Below, piece after piece: positions 34,438 through 42,275 of a stretch of 64,000 bases of DNA. The notes under the pieces were generated by a model. It saw only the letters and a program-made list of their open reading frames with translations. It searched no databases and had not been told where the DNA came from. The stretch comes from Pseudomonadota bacterium. GTDB taxonomy: Bacteria > Pseudomonadota > Alphaproteobacteria > Caulobacterales > Caulobacteraceae. The DNA lies in the NCBI GenBank assembly GCA_021808285.1, contig JAKBBV010000003.1, positions 39,749 to 103,748 on the forward strand. The letters run 5' to 3'. Made by a program: the position numbers and the translations under genes. Within the stretch, counting starts at the first letter, position 1; each line of letters starts with the position of its first letter.

Positions 34438-34839
34438 TCAGGGTCTATCCTTGGGCGGCAAAGCGGCGATCTCATCCGCACTCAACCGATGCAGGCCGAT
34501 CGCCTTGCAGCGATGAGGGATGGCGGACCCATGATTGACGATGGTGGCCTCGACCGGCTTGCAAATCCACGGATCGCCCGGCGGCCCTTCGATCCCGATA
34601 TTGAGGCGATAGGGCAACTCAAGGCAATTCTGCATCAGGTCCAGGCGCCAAATCTCGTTCACCCCCACACGCGCATAGACCGTGTGCGTGTCCGGCGCAG
34701 AGAAATCCTCCAGGAAACGGGTGTTGAGGCAGGCCTCGGCGCTGCCTTTGGCCATTGCAGCCGCTGGATTCAGGGCCGCCGCCGCGACGGAGATCGTCGC
34801 GAGGGCGATGCGAGCCAAGCCAGAGCTAGAGTAGAGCAT
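34438..34839 (-). CDS. Small exported protein of the DUF6491 type
   Basis: This is a 133-residue predicted periplasmic protein. From ATG 34839, which has GGGAGG upstream, it starts MLYSSSGLARIALATISVAAAALNPAAAMA, a signal peptide, followed by about 100 residues with two to four conserved-looking cysteines (ACLNTRFLEDFSAPD, NCLELPYRL, PWICKP, HRCKAIGLHRLSADE). The pattern matches small uncharacterised alphaproteobacterial proteins annotated as DUF6491; I am moderately sure of that. The open frame continues upstream with no signal-like start. It lies 110 bp after the Anbu gene and 41 bp before sdaA. Confidence 0.65.
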   Translation of the reverse strand: MLYSSSGLARIALATISVAAAALNPAAAMAKGSAEACLNTRFLEDFSAPDTHTVYARVGVNEIWRLDLMQNCLELPYRLNIGIEGPPGDPWICKPVEATIVNHGSAIPHRCKAIGLHRLSADEIAALPPKDRP

Positions 34840-34949
34840 CAGGCCTGAGCCTCCCGACTTGCCGACGGCGCGGACCATAGCGCCAGCGCGCGAAAATCCC
34901 AGCCCCTTGAGACTCATTGCCCACGCCGCCGCGCCTCGGGGAAAGGATC

Positions 34950-35681
34950 TCAAGGCATCCCGGGCGGTGGGGGAAGGCCGGCGACCAGGGCGGCGAGGCC
35001 CTCGCCGTAGGCGCGGCGCAGATCCCGCCAATAGGGATCGGACTCCTCGAAGGTCCGAAGCCCGTCGATGGCGAGGCTCCCCCGGGCATAGATCAGCATA
35101 TCGATCGGAGCGCCCACGGAGAGGTTGCTGCGGAGGGTGGCGTCGAAGGACAGCAGGGCGAGCTTGGCGGCCTCGGCCAGGGCGCTGGCGTGGGTCAGGG
35201 TGCGATCGAGGATCGGCTTGCCATATTTGGTCTCGCCGATCTGCAGGAAGGGCGAGCGGGCCGTCGCCTCTATGAAATTGCCGGCCGGATAGACCTGGAA
35301 AAGACGCGGCTGTTCGCCGCGGACCTGACCGCCCACGAGGAAACTGGCGGTGGGATCCCCATAGGGCTCGACAAACCGGGCGTCACGCTCGGTCACCTCG
35401 CGCAGGCGTTCGCCCACGAGCCCCGCGACCTCGAAGAGACCGTCGCAGGCTTTCACATCCGTCCCGGCGTGGCCCTTACCCGCATCGTGAAGGATTTGGC
35501 TGGTCACCGCCTGGGAAGTGGCGAGATTGCCCGAGGAGAGGATGGAGATGACTCGCTCGCCGGGCACCGAGATGAGGGTCTGTTTGCTGACATGCGCGAC
35601 CTGGTCGACCCCGGCGTTGGAGCGGGAGTCCGCGGCCATGACCACGCCCGCCTCCAGCAGCACGCCCAGACAATAGGTCAT
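34950..35681 (-). CDS. Anbu, bacterial proteasome-like Ntn-hydrolase
   Basis: This 243-residue protein begins MTYCLGVLLEAGVVMAADSRSNAGVDQ. The Thr directly after the initiator Met is the expected Ntn nucleophile of Anbu, and the following Asp and Lys positions (ADSR, SKQTL) match proteasome beta-type active sites. Other family segments are LSSGNLATSQAV, YGKPILDRTLTH and SVGAPIDMLIYARGSL. Anbu assembles into a self-compartmentalising ring; its physiological substrates remain poorly defined. The family is usually encoded with a transglutaminase-like protein, an alpha-E protein and a circularly permuted ATP-grasp. Here its neighbours are a GMC oxidoreductase (4 bp upstream) and an SDR instead. 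Confidence 0.9.
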   Translation of the reverse strand: MTYCLGVLLEAGVVMAADSRSNAGVDQVAHVSKQTLISVPGERVISILSSGNLATSQAVTSQILHDAGKGHAGTDVKACDGLFEVAGLVGERLREVTERDARFVEPYGDPTASFLVGGQVRGEQPRLFQVYPAGNFIEATARSPFLQIGETKYGKPILDRTLTHASALAEAAKLALLSFDATLRSNLSVGAPIDMLIYARGSLAIDGLRTFEESDPYWRDLRRAYGEGLAALVAGLPPPPGMP

Positions 35682-35685
35682 CCGA

Positions 35686-37260
35686 TCAGCCGCGCCCCGC
35701 CAGACGTTCGAGCAGATGGTCGCCGACCCGCATGGCGTTCGCCACCACGGTCAGGGTGGGATTCACCGCCGCTGAGGTGACGAAGGCGCTGGTGTCGACG
35801 ACATAGAGATTGTCGAGCTCATGCGCCTTGCACCAGGGATCGAGCACCGAGCTCCTGGGGTCGGCGCCCATCCGCGCCGTTCCCGCCATGTGCGCCGTGC
35901 CGTAGAGCGGCAGCAAGGAGGAAAACTCCAGCCGGTGCTGGCTGATGGGATGGCTGTGGGAGACGAAGCCGTCCAGCGCGGCGCCCAGAGTGTGCACGAG
36001 ACGCTCGTGACCCTCGAGATTGTTATGAGTGTAGTCGAGACTGATGCGCCCGTCGCGGCCGAGGCGAACCCGGTTCTGAGGGTCCGGAAGGTCTTCCGAG
36101 ATGACGAGGAAGCTCAGCAAACGCTCGGCCACGGCGTTGAACAGGAAGGTGGGGGCGAGCGCCGGAGGAAGGTAGGTCTCGATCTGACCTTCCAGCGTGC
36201 GGCCGGACATATATTCGAGCAACTGGATGTGGCCCATGGGCCAATCGAAGCCGCCGCGCGGATCCGACCAGTAGAAATCGTTGACCGCCATAGTCTTGGG
36301 GAAGCTGGACTCCATACCTTTGAGGGCCAGGGAAACCGTAGCGGTGAGGGTATGGAACATGTAGTTCCGGCCAACCTGATCGGAGCCGTTGGCCAGACCC
36401 TCCGGGTGGGCGGAATTGGCCGAGGCCAGGAGCAGGACCGCGGTGTTCACCGCGCCAGCCGCGAGCACGACGATATCGCCGGTGAAGCGCTCCTCGCCCG
36501 CCACGCCCTCGGTGATCACCGACTTGACCGTGCGGCCGGAGGCGTCGGTCTCGAGACGCACCGCCTTGCGGCCCGTCAGCAGGGTGACGTTGGGATGATC
36601 CAGCAGGGGCTCCACGGCGCGCACCCGGGCGTCGCTCTTGGCCTTGACCAGACAGGGATAGCCGCCGCAGGTCTTGCACTTGATGCAGGGCGAGGTCACC
36701 GGGTGTTCCTCGTCCCGATCCACGCCGAGCGGCAGAGGAAAAGGCGACCAGCCCTGATCGGCGAGGTGGTCCCGAAGCCGCTCCACGCCCGGATCGTGCG
36801 GAATGGCCGGATGCGCATAAGGCGCGGCCCCGACCGGGTCGGTGGGATCAGAGCCCCGGGTCCCGTGCACCTTCCACAGGGTCTCGGCCTCATCGTAATA
36901 GGAGCGCAGATCGCCGGGGCCGATGGGCCAGGCGGGCGAGATCCCTCCCTTGTGCGCCACCTCTTCGAAGTCACGGTCGCGAAGACGCAAAAGGGCGGCG
37001 CCGTAGAAGATCGTATTGCCGCCGACCCAATAGTGCGTGTTCGGATGAAAGGGCTTGTTATGCCGATCGTACCAGGTGTCTGGCGCACGGTAGCGGTGAT
37101 CGATGAACACCGCCTTGGCGTCCCAGTTCTCCGCCTCGCGCGGCAGATGCTCTCCGCGCTCCAGGATCAGGATGGACTTGCCGCTGGGCGCCAGCCTCTG
37201 GGCCAGGGTGGCGCCGCCCGCTCCTGAGCCGATGACGATGAGGTCATAATGCTGGGTCAT
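35686..37260 (-). CDS. GMC-family FAD-dependent oxidoreductase
   Basis: This 524-residue flavoprotein has the FAD-binding YDLIVIGSGAGGATLAQRLAPSGKSILILERG at the N-terminus and the GMC segment VGGNTIFYGAALLRL. A ferredoxin-like cysteine group CIKCKTCGGYPCLVKAK is seen in a subset of GMC proteins. The C-terminal LYGTAHMAGTARMG and YVVDTSAFVTSAAVNPTLTVVANAMRVGDHL carry the active-site His and Asn. It oxidises an alcohol using FAD, with an unknown acceptor. I chose the ATG at 37258-37260 (MTQHYDLIV). It overlaps the upstream SDR stop (ATGA) and lies 4 bp before anbu, so all three form an operon. Confidence 0.9.
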   Translation of the reverse strand: MTQHYDLIVIGSGAGGATLAQRLAPSGKSILILERGEHLPREAENWDAKAVFIDHRYRAPDTWYDRHNKPFHPNTHYWVGGNTIFYGAALLRLRDRDFEEVAHKGGISPAWPIGPGDLRSYYDEAETLWKVHGTRGSDPTDPVGAAPYAHPAIPHDPGVERLRDHLADQGWSPFPLPLGVDRDEEHPVTSPCIKCKTCGGYPCLVKAKSDARVRAVEPLLDHPNVTLLTGRKAVRLETDASGRTVKSVITEGVAGEERFTGDIVVLAAGAVNTAVLLLASANSAHPEGLANGSDQVGRNYMFHTLTATVSLALKGMESSFPKTMAVNDFYWSDPRGGFDWPMGHIQLLEYMSGRTLEGQIETYLPPALAPTFLFNAVAERLLSFLVISEDLPDPQNRVRLGRDGRISLDYTHNNLEGHERLVHTLGAALDGFVSHSHPISQHRLEFSSLLPLYGTAHMAGTARMGADPRSSVLDPWCKAHELDNLYVVDTSAFVTSAAVNPTLTVVANAMRVGDHLLERLAGRG

Positions 37261-38096
37261 CGTTCCTCTCCAAGGAGATAGCGGGCCCCGAACCGGTCGA
37301 CCAGACGCCGGGTGAAGGTCTCCGGAAGCACGCGGAGCAGCCCCACCGCAAGGGTGTTTCGCCATCCCGGAACGACCACCACCCGTCCGGCCTCGTTGGC
37401 TCTGAGCGCAACCGCGACCACGTGCGAAGCGCTCTGCGCGCGGTTGAGAAGACCCGAGCCGGAGACAAGATGAGCGTATCCGGCCTGATCGGCGAAGCTG
37501 GACTGGGTCGTGCCGGGGCAGAGGACCGTGACCTTGATCCCGTGAGCCCGGTACTCGGAGTCGAGGGCCTGGCTGAACCGGATCATCAAACTCTTCACGC
37601 CGGGATACAGCGTGTTGCCGGCCACTCCGGGGGCAAATCCGGCCATGGAGGCGACATTGATCACCCGCCCCCAGTTCCTGGCCTTCATGGAGGGCAGCAG
37701 CGCATGGGCCAGGGCGCAGGGCGCCACGGCGAGGGTCATGAGAAAGGCCCGCTGACGCGACCAGGGGGCGTCCTCGAATCGTCGGGGAATGCCGAAGCCG
37801 GCATTGTTGACCAGGATATCCGGCGCCCGCCCCAATGATCGGAGGGCGGCCATGATCGGCAGATGCGCCTCATCGTGGGAAAGATCGGCGATGATCGGCC
37901 AGGCCTCGATGCCATGGGCGGCCGCGAGCTCGCGGGCCAGGGCCTCGAGACGGTCGCCGCGCCGAGCGACCAGGGCGAGATCGCAGTCGCGCGCCGCATA
38001 GGCCCGTGCGAAGGCCTCGCCGATGCCCGATGAGGCGCCGGTGACGAGCGCCAGTCGGCGGGCCGGTTCGGACGGGACCTGCGAGTGGGGAGTCAT
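37257..38096 (-). CDS. SDR-family NAD(P)-dependent oxidoreductase
   Basis: This 279-residue short-chain dehydrogenase has the cofactor motif VTGASSGIGEAFARAYA, NNAG in ILVNNAGFG, and Ser/Tyr-x3-Lys in INVASMAGFAPGVAGNTLYPGVKSLM. Here Tyr is followed by PGVK, giving Y-x3-K. The C-terminal CPGTTQSSFADQAGY is typical. The ATG at 38094-38096 is preferred to an upstream TTG. It is the first gene of the SDR-GMC-Anbu operon. SDR/GMC pairs often act on the same alcohol or lipid-like substrate, but the substrate here is unknown. It is divergent from the CAP-domain gene by under 90 bp. Confidence 0.88.
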   Translation of the reverse strand: MTPHSQVPSEPARRLALVTGASSGIGEAFARAYAARDCDLALVARRGDRLEALARELAAAHGIEAWPIIADLSHDEAHLPIMAALRSLGRAPDILVNNAGFGIPRRFEDAPWSRQRAFLMTLAVAPCALAHALLPSMKARNWGRVINVASMAGFAPGVAGNTLYPGVKSLMIRFSQALDSEYRAHGIKVTVLCPGTTQSSFADQAGYAHLVSGSGLLNRAQSASHVVAVALRANEAGRVVVVPGWRNTLAVGLLRVLPETFTRRLVDRFGARYLLGEER

Positions 38097-38143
38097 CGCC
38101 CTCAGGGTGAGCGGAGGCGCGCGCCGGGTCAAACATCAATGCC

Positions 38144-38833
38144 TTGAAAACAACGCCGCGGCGCGCTCATCTCCCCGGCGTCATGCTGACCCTGTCTTCC
38201 CTGACCTTGGCCGCGGGCTTGGCTGCGATCTTCGCCGCCGCCGCGCCCTCCATCCATCAGGAGCCGCTGCCGCCGGTCCCTCCTCCCCTGCCCTCGGGGA
38301 CTCTGGCGCCCGGCGCCTTCACGCCCCTGGAGCGGGAGGTCCTGCAGGAGATCAACCTCGCGCGCGTCGACCCCGCCGCCTATGCCCAGATCGTGGCCCA
38401 TACAGCGGAAGCCTATCGGCCGGAGGACGTCCGCGAGGCCGTCGACTTCCTCGAACGCCAGCCTCCGCTTCCGCCGCTGGCGCCGGATGCCCGCCTCACC
38501 GACGTCGCTCGCGATCTGGTCGCCTTTCAGGAGGCGACGGGCGCCGTCGGACATGGCGTCAAGGATGAGACCTTCGCCGCGCGCCTTCGCCAGGAGCAGG
38601 TGTTCGCCGGCATCACGGGCGAAATCGTCTCCTATGGCGAGCCCACCGCACGCCGGGTCGTGGTGCAGTTTCTGATCGACCCCGACACGCCGGGCCGCGG
38701 CCACCGCGGAAATATCTTCGATCGCCTTTATGATCATGCCGGCGTGGCCTGCGGCGCCCATCACAGTCTTGGCGAGGTGTGCGCGGTCGATCTGGCGGGG
38801 ATGATGATGAGGCCCGGAACCGAGGCTCCTTAA
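38144..38833 (+). CDS. CAP-domain (SCP/PR-1-like) exported protein
   Basis: This protein has about 229 residues from TTG 38144, or 216 from ATG 38183, which directly opens the signal peptide (MLTLSSLTLAAGLAAIFAAAA). A proline-rich linker follows. The CAP domain then runs from about residue 60: EREVLQEINLARVDPAAYAQIV, LTDVARDLVAFQEATGAVGHGVKD, GEIVSYG and HRGNIFDRLYDHAGVACGAH. The conserved His and Glu of the CAP cavity are visible (GHG and GEIV, HRGN). Bacterial CAP proteins are secreted and mostly of unknown function. It is not in an obvious operon. Confidence 0.85.
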   Translation: MKTTPRRAHLPGVMLTLSSLTLAAGLAAIFAAAAPSIHQEPLPPVPPPLPSGTLAPGAFTPLEREVLQEINLARVDPAAYAQIVAHTAEAYRPEDVREAVDFLERQPPLPPLAPDARLTDVARDLVAFQEATGAVGHGVKDETFAARLRQEQVFAGITGEIVSYGEPTARRVVVQFLIDPDTPGRGHRGNIFDRLYDHAGVACGAHHSLGEVCAVDLAGMMMRPGTEAP

Positions 38834-38976
38834 GCGGCGCCTTCCGCCGAGGACGCGAGGCCAGAACACGACAGCGATCTCGCCGCTGTCATAAAGCCGG
38901 GCTAAGGCTTGCGGGTCCGCGCGCTGACGACTCTTTGGGCATCAGTCGCGAAAGGGGCGCGAAGGGGGGGAAAGAC

Positions 38977-40323
38977 ATGGCGGCGACCGATTTCAGGGCG
39001 ATCGACGAGCAGGCGTTCAAGAGCTTCCATTGGCGGGCGACCCTGACCACGGGGCTGGGCGTTTTCTGCGATGGCTACGACCTCACCAGCGTAGGGCTCG
39101 TTCTGCCCCTGATTCTGGCCTCCTTCGGTCACGCGACGCTGAGCAGCCTGCAGAGCGCGGTCCTGGCCGCCTCGGCCCTGCTCGGCGCCACGGTGGGGGC
39201 CCTGATCTTCGGCGTGCTCGGTCAGTATGGGCGCAAGCGCTTCTACGGGATCGACGTCGCCATATTGGGCCTCGCCGCCGTGGCCCAGGCCTTCGCCCCG
39301 GATGTCACGAGCCTCATCCTTATCCGTTTCATTCTCGGGATCGGGGTCGGCGCCGACTATGTTCTCTCGCCTGTGATCATGGCCGAGCACGCCAATCGCG
39401 CCGATCGCGGCCGGGCGTTGGGCCTGGGCTTCGGCACCATGTGGCCCCTGGGGGCGCTTGCCGTCGCCCTTTTCGCCCTCCTTCTGCAACGGCTGGGCGT
39501 GCCTGATGAGCTTCGCTGGCGGATCGTGCTTGCCGGAGGCGCCGTGCCCGCCCTGTCGGTGATCTGGTTGCGGCGCCAGATGCCGGAGTCGGCGCGTTAC
39601 CTCGCCAGGCTCGCTGGCGATGAGGCCAAGGCGTCGGAGGTGATGACCGAGATCAGCGGCGAGAGGGTCAAGGCGCCGAGTCTGGATGCGCGGACCTTCG
39701 TCGAGGTTTTCCGGCGCCATGCGCGACCCATCCTCGCGGCGGCCCTGCTGTGGATGCTGTACGATCTGGTCGTTTATGGCACGATCCTCTTCGGCCCCTC
39801 GCTGATCGCCCGCAGCCTGGGTCTGAGCGCGGTCAACTTCACCCTGCTCATGCAGGTGGCCTTCATTCTGCCGGCCTCGATCCTGGGCTCGCTCTTCGCC
39901 ATCGACAGATGGGGCCGCAAGCCGCTCCAGGCCGGGGGATTCCTCCTTGCGGCGGGATTGGTGGGGGTGTTCGCCTTGATGCAGCAGAACCTTCTGGCCA
40001 TGCCGATCCTGGCCCTGATCACCTTCGGTTTCTTCAACGTCGCCTTGACCGGCCCGGGCCTCGTCTCAGGAGCGGGAATCCTTGGCGTGGAGCTGGCGCC
40101 CACCCGAATCCGCAGCGTCGCCCAGAGCATCACCGTCGCCGGGGGGCGCCTGGGCGCTACGATCAGCGGCTTTGCCTTCCCGCTGCTGTTCGCCGGAATC
40201 GGACAGAAGGGCGCCTATCTGGTGATCGCCGCCTTGAGCGTGGCTGGGGCGGCGTTCACCTGGCTGCTCGTACCGGAGACCGGACGTCTGTCCCTGGAGG
40301 CCCTGACCGAGGCCGAAACCTGA
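38977..40323 (+). CDS. MFS transporter (sugar/phosphate-symporter-like)
   Basis: This 448-residue protein has 12 predicted transmembrane helices. The first, TGLGVFCDGYDLTSVGLVLPLIL, carries the D-G-Y-D motif shared by aromatic-acid and phosphate:H+ symporter-type MFS members. Loop 2-3 is GVLGQYGRKRFYGID, a G-x-x-x-D-R-x-G-R-(K/R) variant, and loop 8-9 is DRWGRKP. FILGIGVGADYVLSPVIMAEHA matches the PHS/sugar-porter motif. The ATG at 38977 has a purine-rich GGGGGG upstream; the frame continues upstream without a convincing start. The transported solute is unknown. Confidence 0.85.
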   Translation: MAATDFRAIDEQAFKSFHWRATLTTGLGVFCDGYDLTSVGLVLPLILASFGHATLSSLQSAVLAASALLGATVGALIFGVLGQYGRKRFYGIDVAILGLAAVAQAFAPDVTSLILIRFILGIGVGADYVLSPVIMAEHANRADRGRALGLGFGTMWPLGALAVALFALLLQRLGVPDELRWRIVLAGGAVPALSVIWLRRQMPESARYLARLAGDEAKASEVMTEISGERVKAPSLDARTFVEVFRRHARPILAAALLWMLYDLVVYGTILFGPSLIARSLGLSAVNFTLLMQVAFILPASILGSLFAIDRWGRKPLQAGGFLLAAGLVGVFALMQQNLLAMPILALITFGFFNVALTGPGLVSGAGILGVELAPTRIRSVAQSITVAGGRLGATISGFAFPLLFAGIGQKGAYLVIAALSVAGAAFTWLLVPETGRLSLEALTEAET

Positions 40324-40345
40324 GCCCTCAGGCTTGGCGTCCCCG

Positions 40346-41440
40346 TCAGGCCGCCTCCGCCGGCTCATCCTCGGCCACGAAGCCCTTCCAGCCCGCCATG
40401 TAGGCGATGAAGGCCTCGCCCAGGCGCTCGCGGCGAAGGTCGTCTCGGGTCACAGGCAGGTCGCGCGCGGCGAAATCCGCATCGGCCCTGACGCGAAGCG
40501 GGAAGTCATGGTGCAGGATCGCGCCGCGGCCGAGCACGACGAAATCGGCGCCATGGTCCAGGAGTCGGCGACATTCGGCCGCCGAATAGAGCTTGCCCGC
40601 GGCGCCCAGGCGCGCGCCGCCGCGCTCCAGGGGCGCGAACAGGTCGATCAAAGGGGCGCCGTCCGGGGCCTCCACGGCGGGCTTGAAAACATCCCAGAGC
40701 GACATGTCCAGATAGTCCAGACCGCCATGGGCCAGTGCGCGGCGGGCGATTTCCACCTGCTCGTCGAGTTTCAGGCCGAATCGTTCGGGCGAAAGGCGCA
40801 GCCCGACCTGGAAATCGGACCGGGTCGCCGCGCGAACCCCGTCCAGGATCTCGAACAGCAGGCGGGCTCGATTGTCGAGGCTTCCGCCATAGCGGTCGGT
40901 GCGCTGGTTGGTCTCAGGGCTGAGGAAGGCGCAGATGACGTAGCCATGTGCGCCATGGAGTTCGACCCCGTCGAATCCTGCCGTCTCGGCGCGCACGGCC
41001 GCGGCGATGAAGTCGTCGCGCAGGGCCTCCACCTCCGCCGTGGAGAAGGCGCGGGCGCCGGTCTCGGCATGGTCGGAGGGGCCGCGCGGATCGCCGCCGA
41101 TAAGCTCCTTGGGTGAGCGGATGCCGGCATGGTGAAGCTGAACGGAGGATGCCGCACCCTTAGCCTTCAGGGCCGCCGCCAGACGCGTGAGCCCAGGCAG
41201 GTGGTCGTCGGAGAATACGCCAAGCTGGCCCGGGAATCCCTGCCCCTGGCGCTGCACATGGGCGGCGCAGGTCATCACCAGACCGAACCCGCCCTCGGCC
41301 CGGTAGGTCATCCAGGCGAACTCGTCCTCGGAAAGCACGCCGTCCGCATGGCTCTGGAGATTGGTCAGGGGCGCCAGCATGAAGCGGTTGCGCCAGGCCG
41401 GGCCGCGGGTCAGCGTCAGGGGATCGAACAGCGAGGTCAT
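40346..41440 (-). CDS. NADH:flavin oxidoreductase (old yellow enzyme family)
   Basis: This 364-residue FMN-dependent TIM-barrel enzyme has LFDPLTLTRGPAWRNRFMLAPLTNLQS at the N-terminus, QLHHAGIRSP, and the substrate region GVELHGAHGYVICAFLSPETNQRTDRYGGSLDNRAR. The FMN phosphate region DFVVLGRGAILHHDFPLRVR lies near the C-terminus. It is of the NemA/xenobiotic reductase type, reducing activated alkenes or nitro compounds, though the normal substrate is rarely known. The ATG at 41438-41440 opens the typical motif. It is convergent with the MFS gene (22 bp) and divergent from the YedK gene. Confidence 0.9.
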   Translation of the reverse strand: MTSLFDPLTLTRGPAWRNRFMLAPLTNLQSHADGVLSEDEFAWMTYRAEGGFGLVMTCAAHVQRQGQGFPGQLGVFSDDHLPGLTRLAAALKAKGAASSVQLHHAGIRSPKELIGGDPRGPSDHAETGARAFSTAEVEALRDDFIAAAVRAETAGFDGVELHGAHGYVICAFLSPETNQRTDRYGGSLDNRARLLFEILDGVRAATRSDFQVGLRLSPERFGLKLDEQVEIARRALAHGGLDYLDMSLWDVFKPAVEAPDGAPLIDLFAPLERGGARLGAAGKLYSAAECRRLLDHGADFVVLGRGAILHHDFPLRVRADADFAARDLPVTRDDLRRERLGEAFIAYMAGWKGFVAEDEPAEAA

Positions 41441-41617
41441 GGGGCTCCTTGAGGCGGGTCGGCTCATTTGCGTCGACGATGGCTCTTCAGCGGCGAGGAG
41501 CCGAAGCCCCCAATCCGCCACTCGCGGCGCTTCCGCTCTATTTCGGACTTCTGGAGGCGGTGTCTAGAGGTCAGGCGCGCCTCGACGTCCCCGGTCCGGG
41601 CGGGATAGCCTCGGGGA

Positions 41618-42238
41618 ATGTGCAATCGGTATGGCTATCTCCACCCGGATCGGCGACTGGTCGCGGAGTTCTCCGATCTCGGGCCCATTAGCTGGAGCGA
41701 GGCCGAGCCCAATGCGCCCCGCGATCCCATCCGGCCCACCAATCTCGCCCCGATCCTGCGCCCCGTCGCGGCCGGCGGCCTGGAGCTGGTCGTCATTCGC
41801 TGGGGGCTCGTGCCCCATTTCCATCGCGGCCCGGCCAAGGCCTGGAAGATCCTGGGGACCAACGCCCGGGCCGAGAGAGTCGCCGCCACGAGCATGTATC
41901 GCGACGCCTATCGACGGCGGCGCTGCCTTGTGCCCGCGAGTCACTATTTCGAATGGACCGGTGAGACGGGGGCCAAGGTCATGTGGCGCTTCACCGTTCC
42001 CGCACAGGACATCTTCGCCTTCGCCGGCCTGTGGGACCGAGCCGGCCCGCCGGACGATCCCTTCGAGAGCTTCACCATCCTGACCTCGGCGCCCGGCCCC
42101 GACCAAGCCCCCTATCACGATCGCCAGCCGGTGATCCTCGAGCGCGAACAGTGGGCTTCCTGGCTCGATCCGGCCTGCGACATGGCCCCGGGCTTCACCG
42201 GCTCGCCGGCGGGAACCATCCGCGTGGAGCGGGCCTGA
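41618..42238 (+). CDS. yedK: SOS response-associated abasic-site processing protein (YedK/HMCES, SRAP)
   Basis: This 206-residue SRAP-domain protein forms a stable thiazolidine crosslink to abasic sites in single-stranded DNA, shielding them during replication. The catalytic Cys2 follows the initiator Met (MCNRYGYL). IRWGLVPHF, GTNARAERV (conserved Asn), CLVPASHYFEWTG (conserved Glu) and APYHDRQPVILE (conserved His) follow in the family order. The last motif reads DRQP where most members have a methionine (H-x-R-M-P); this is a small variation. It stands alone between two minus-strand genes. Confidence 0.93.
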   Translation: MCNRYGYLHPDRRLVAEFSDLGPISWSEAEPNAPRDPIRPTNLAPILRPVAAGGLELVVIRWGLVPHFHRGPAKAWKILGTNARAERVAATSMYRDAYRRRRCLVPASHYFEWTGETGAKVMWRFTVPAQDIFAFAGLWDRAGPPDDPFESFTILTSAPGPDQAPYHDRQPVILEREQWASWLDPACDMAPGFTGSPAGTIRVERA

Positions 42239-42275
42239 GCCTCAAGGACCCCGACCCGCTGGCGAGGTCGAACCG

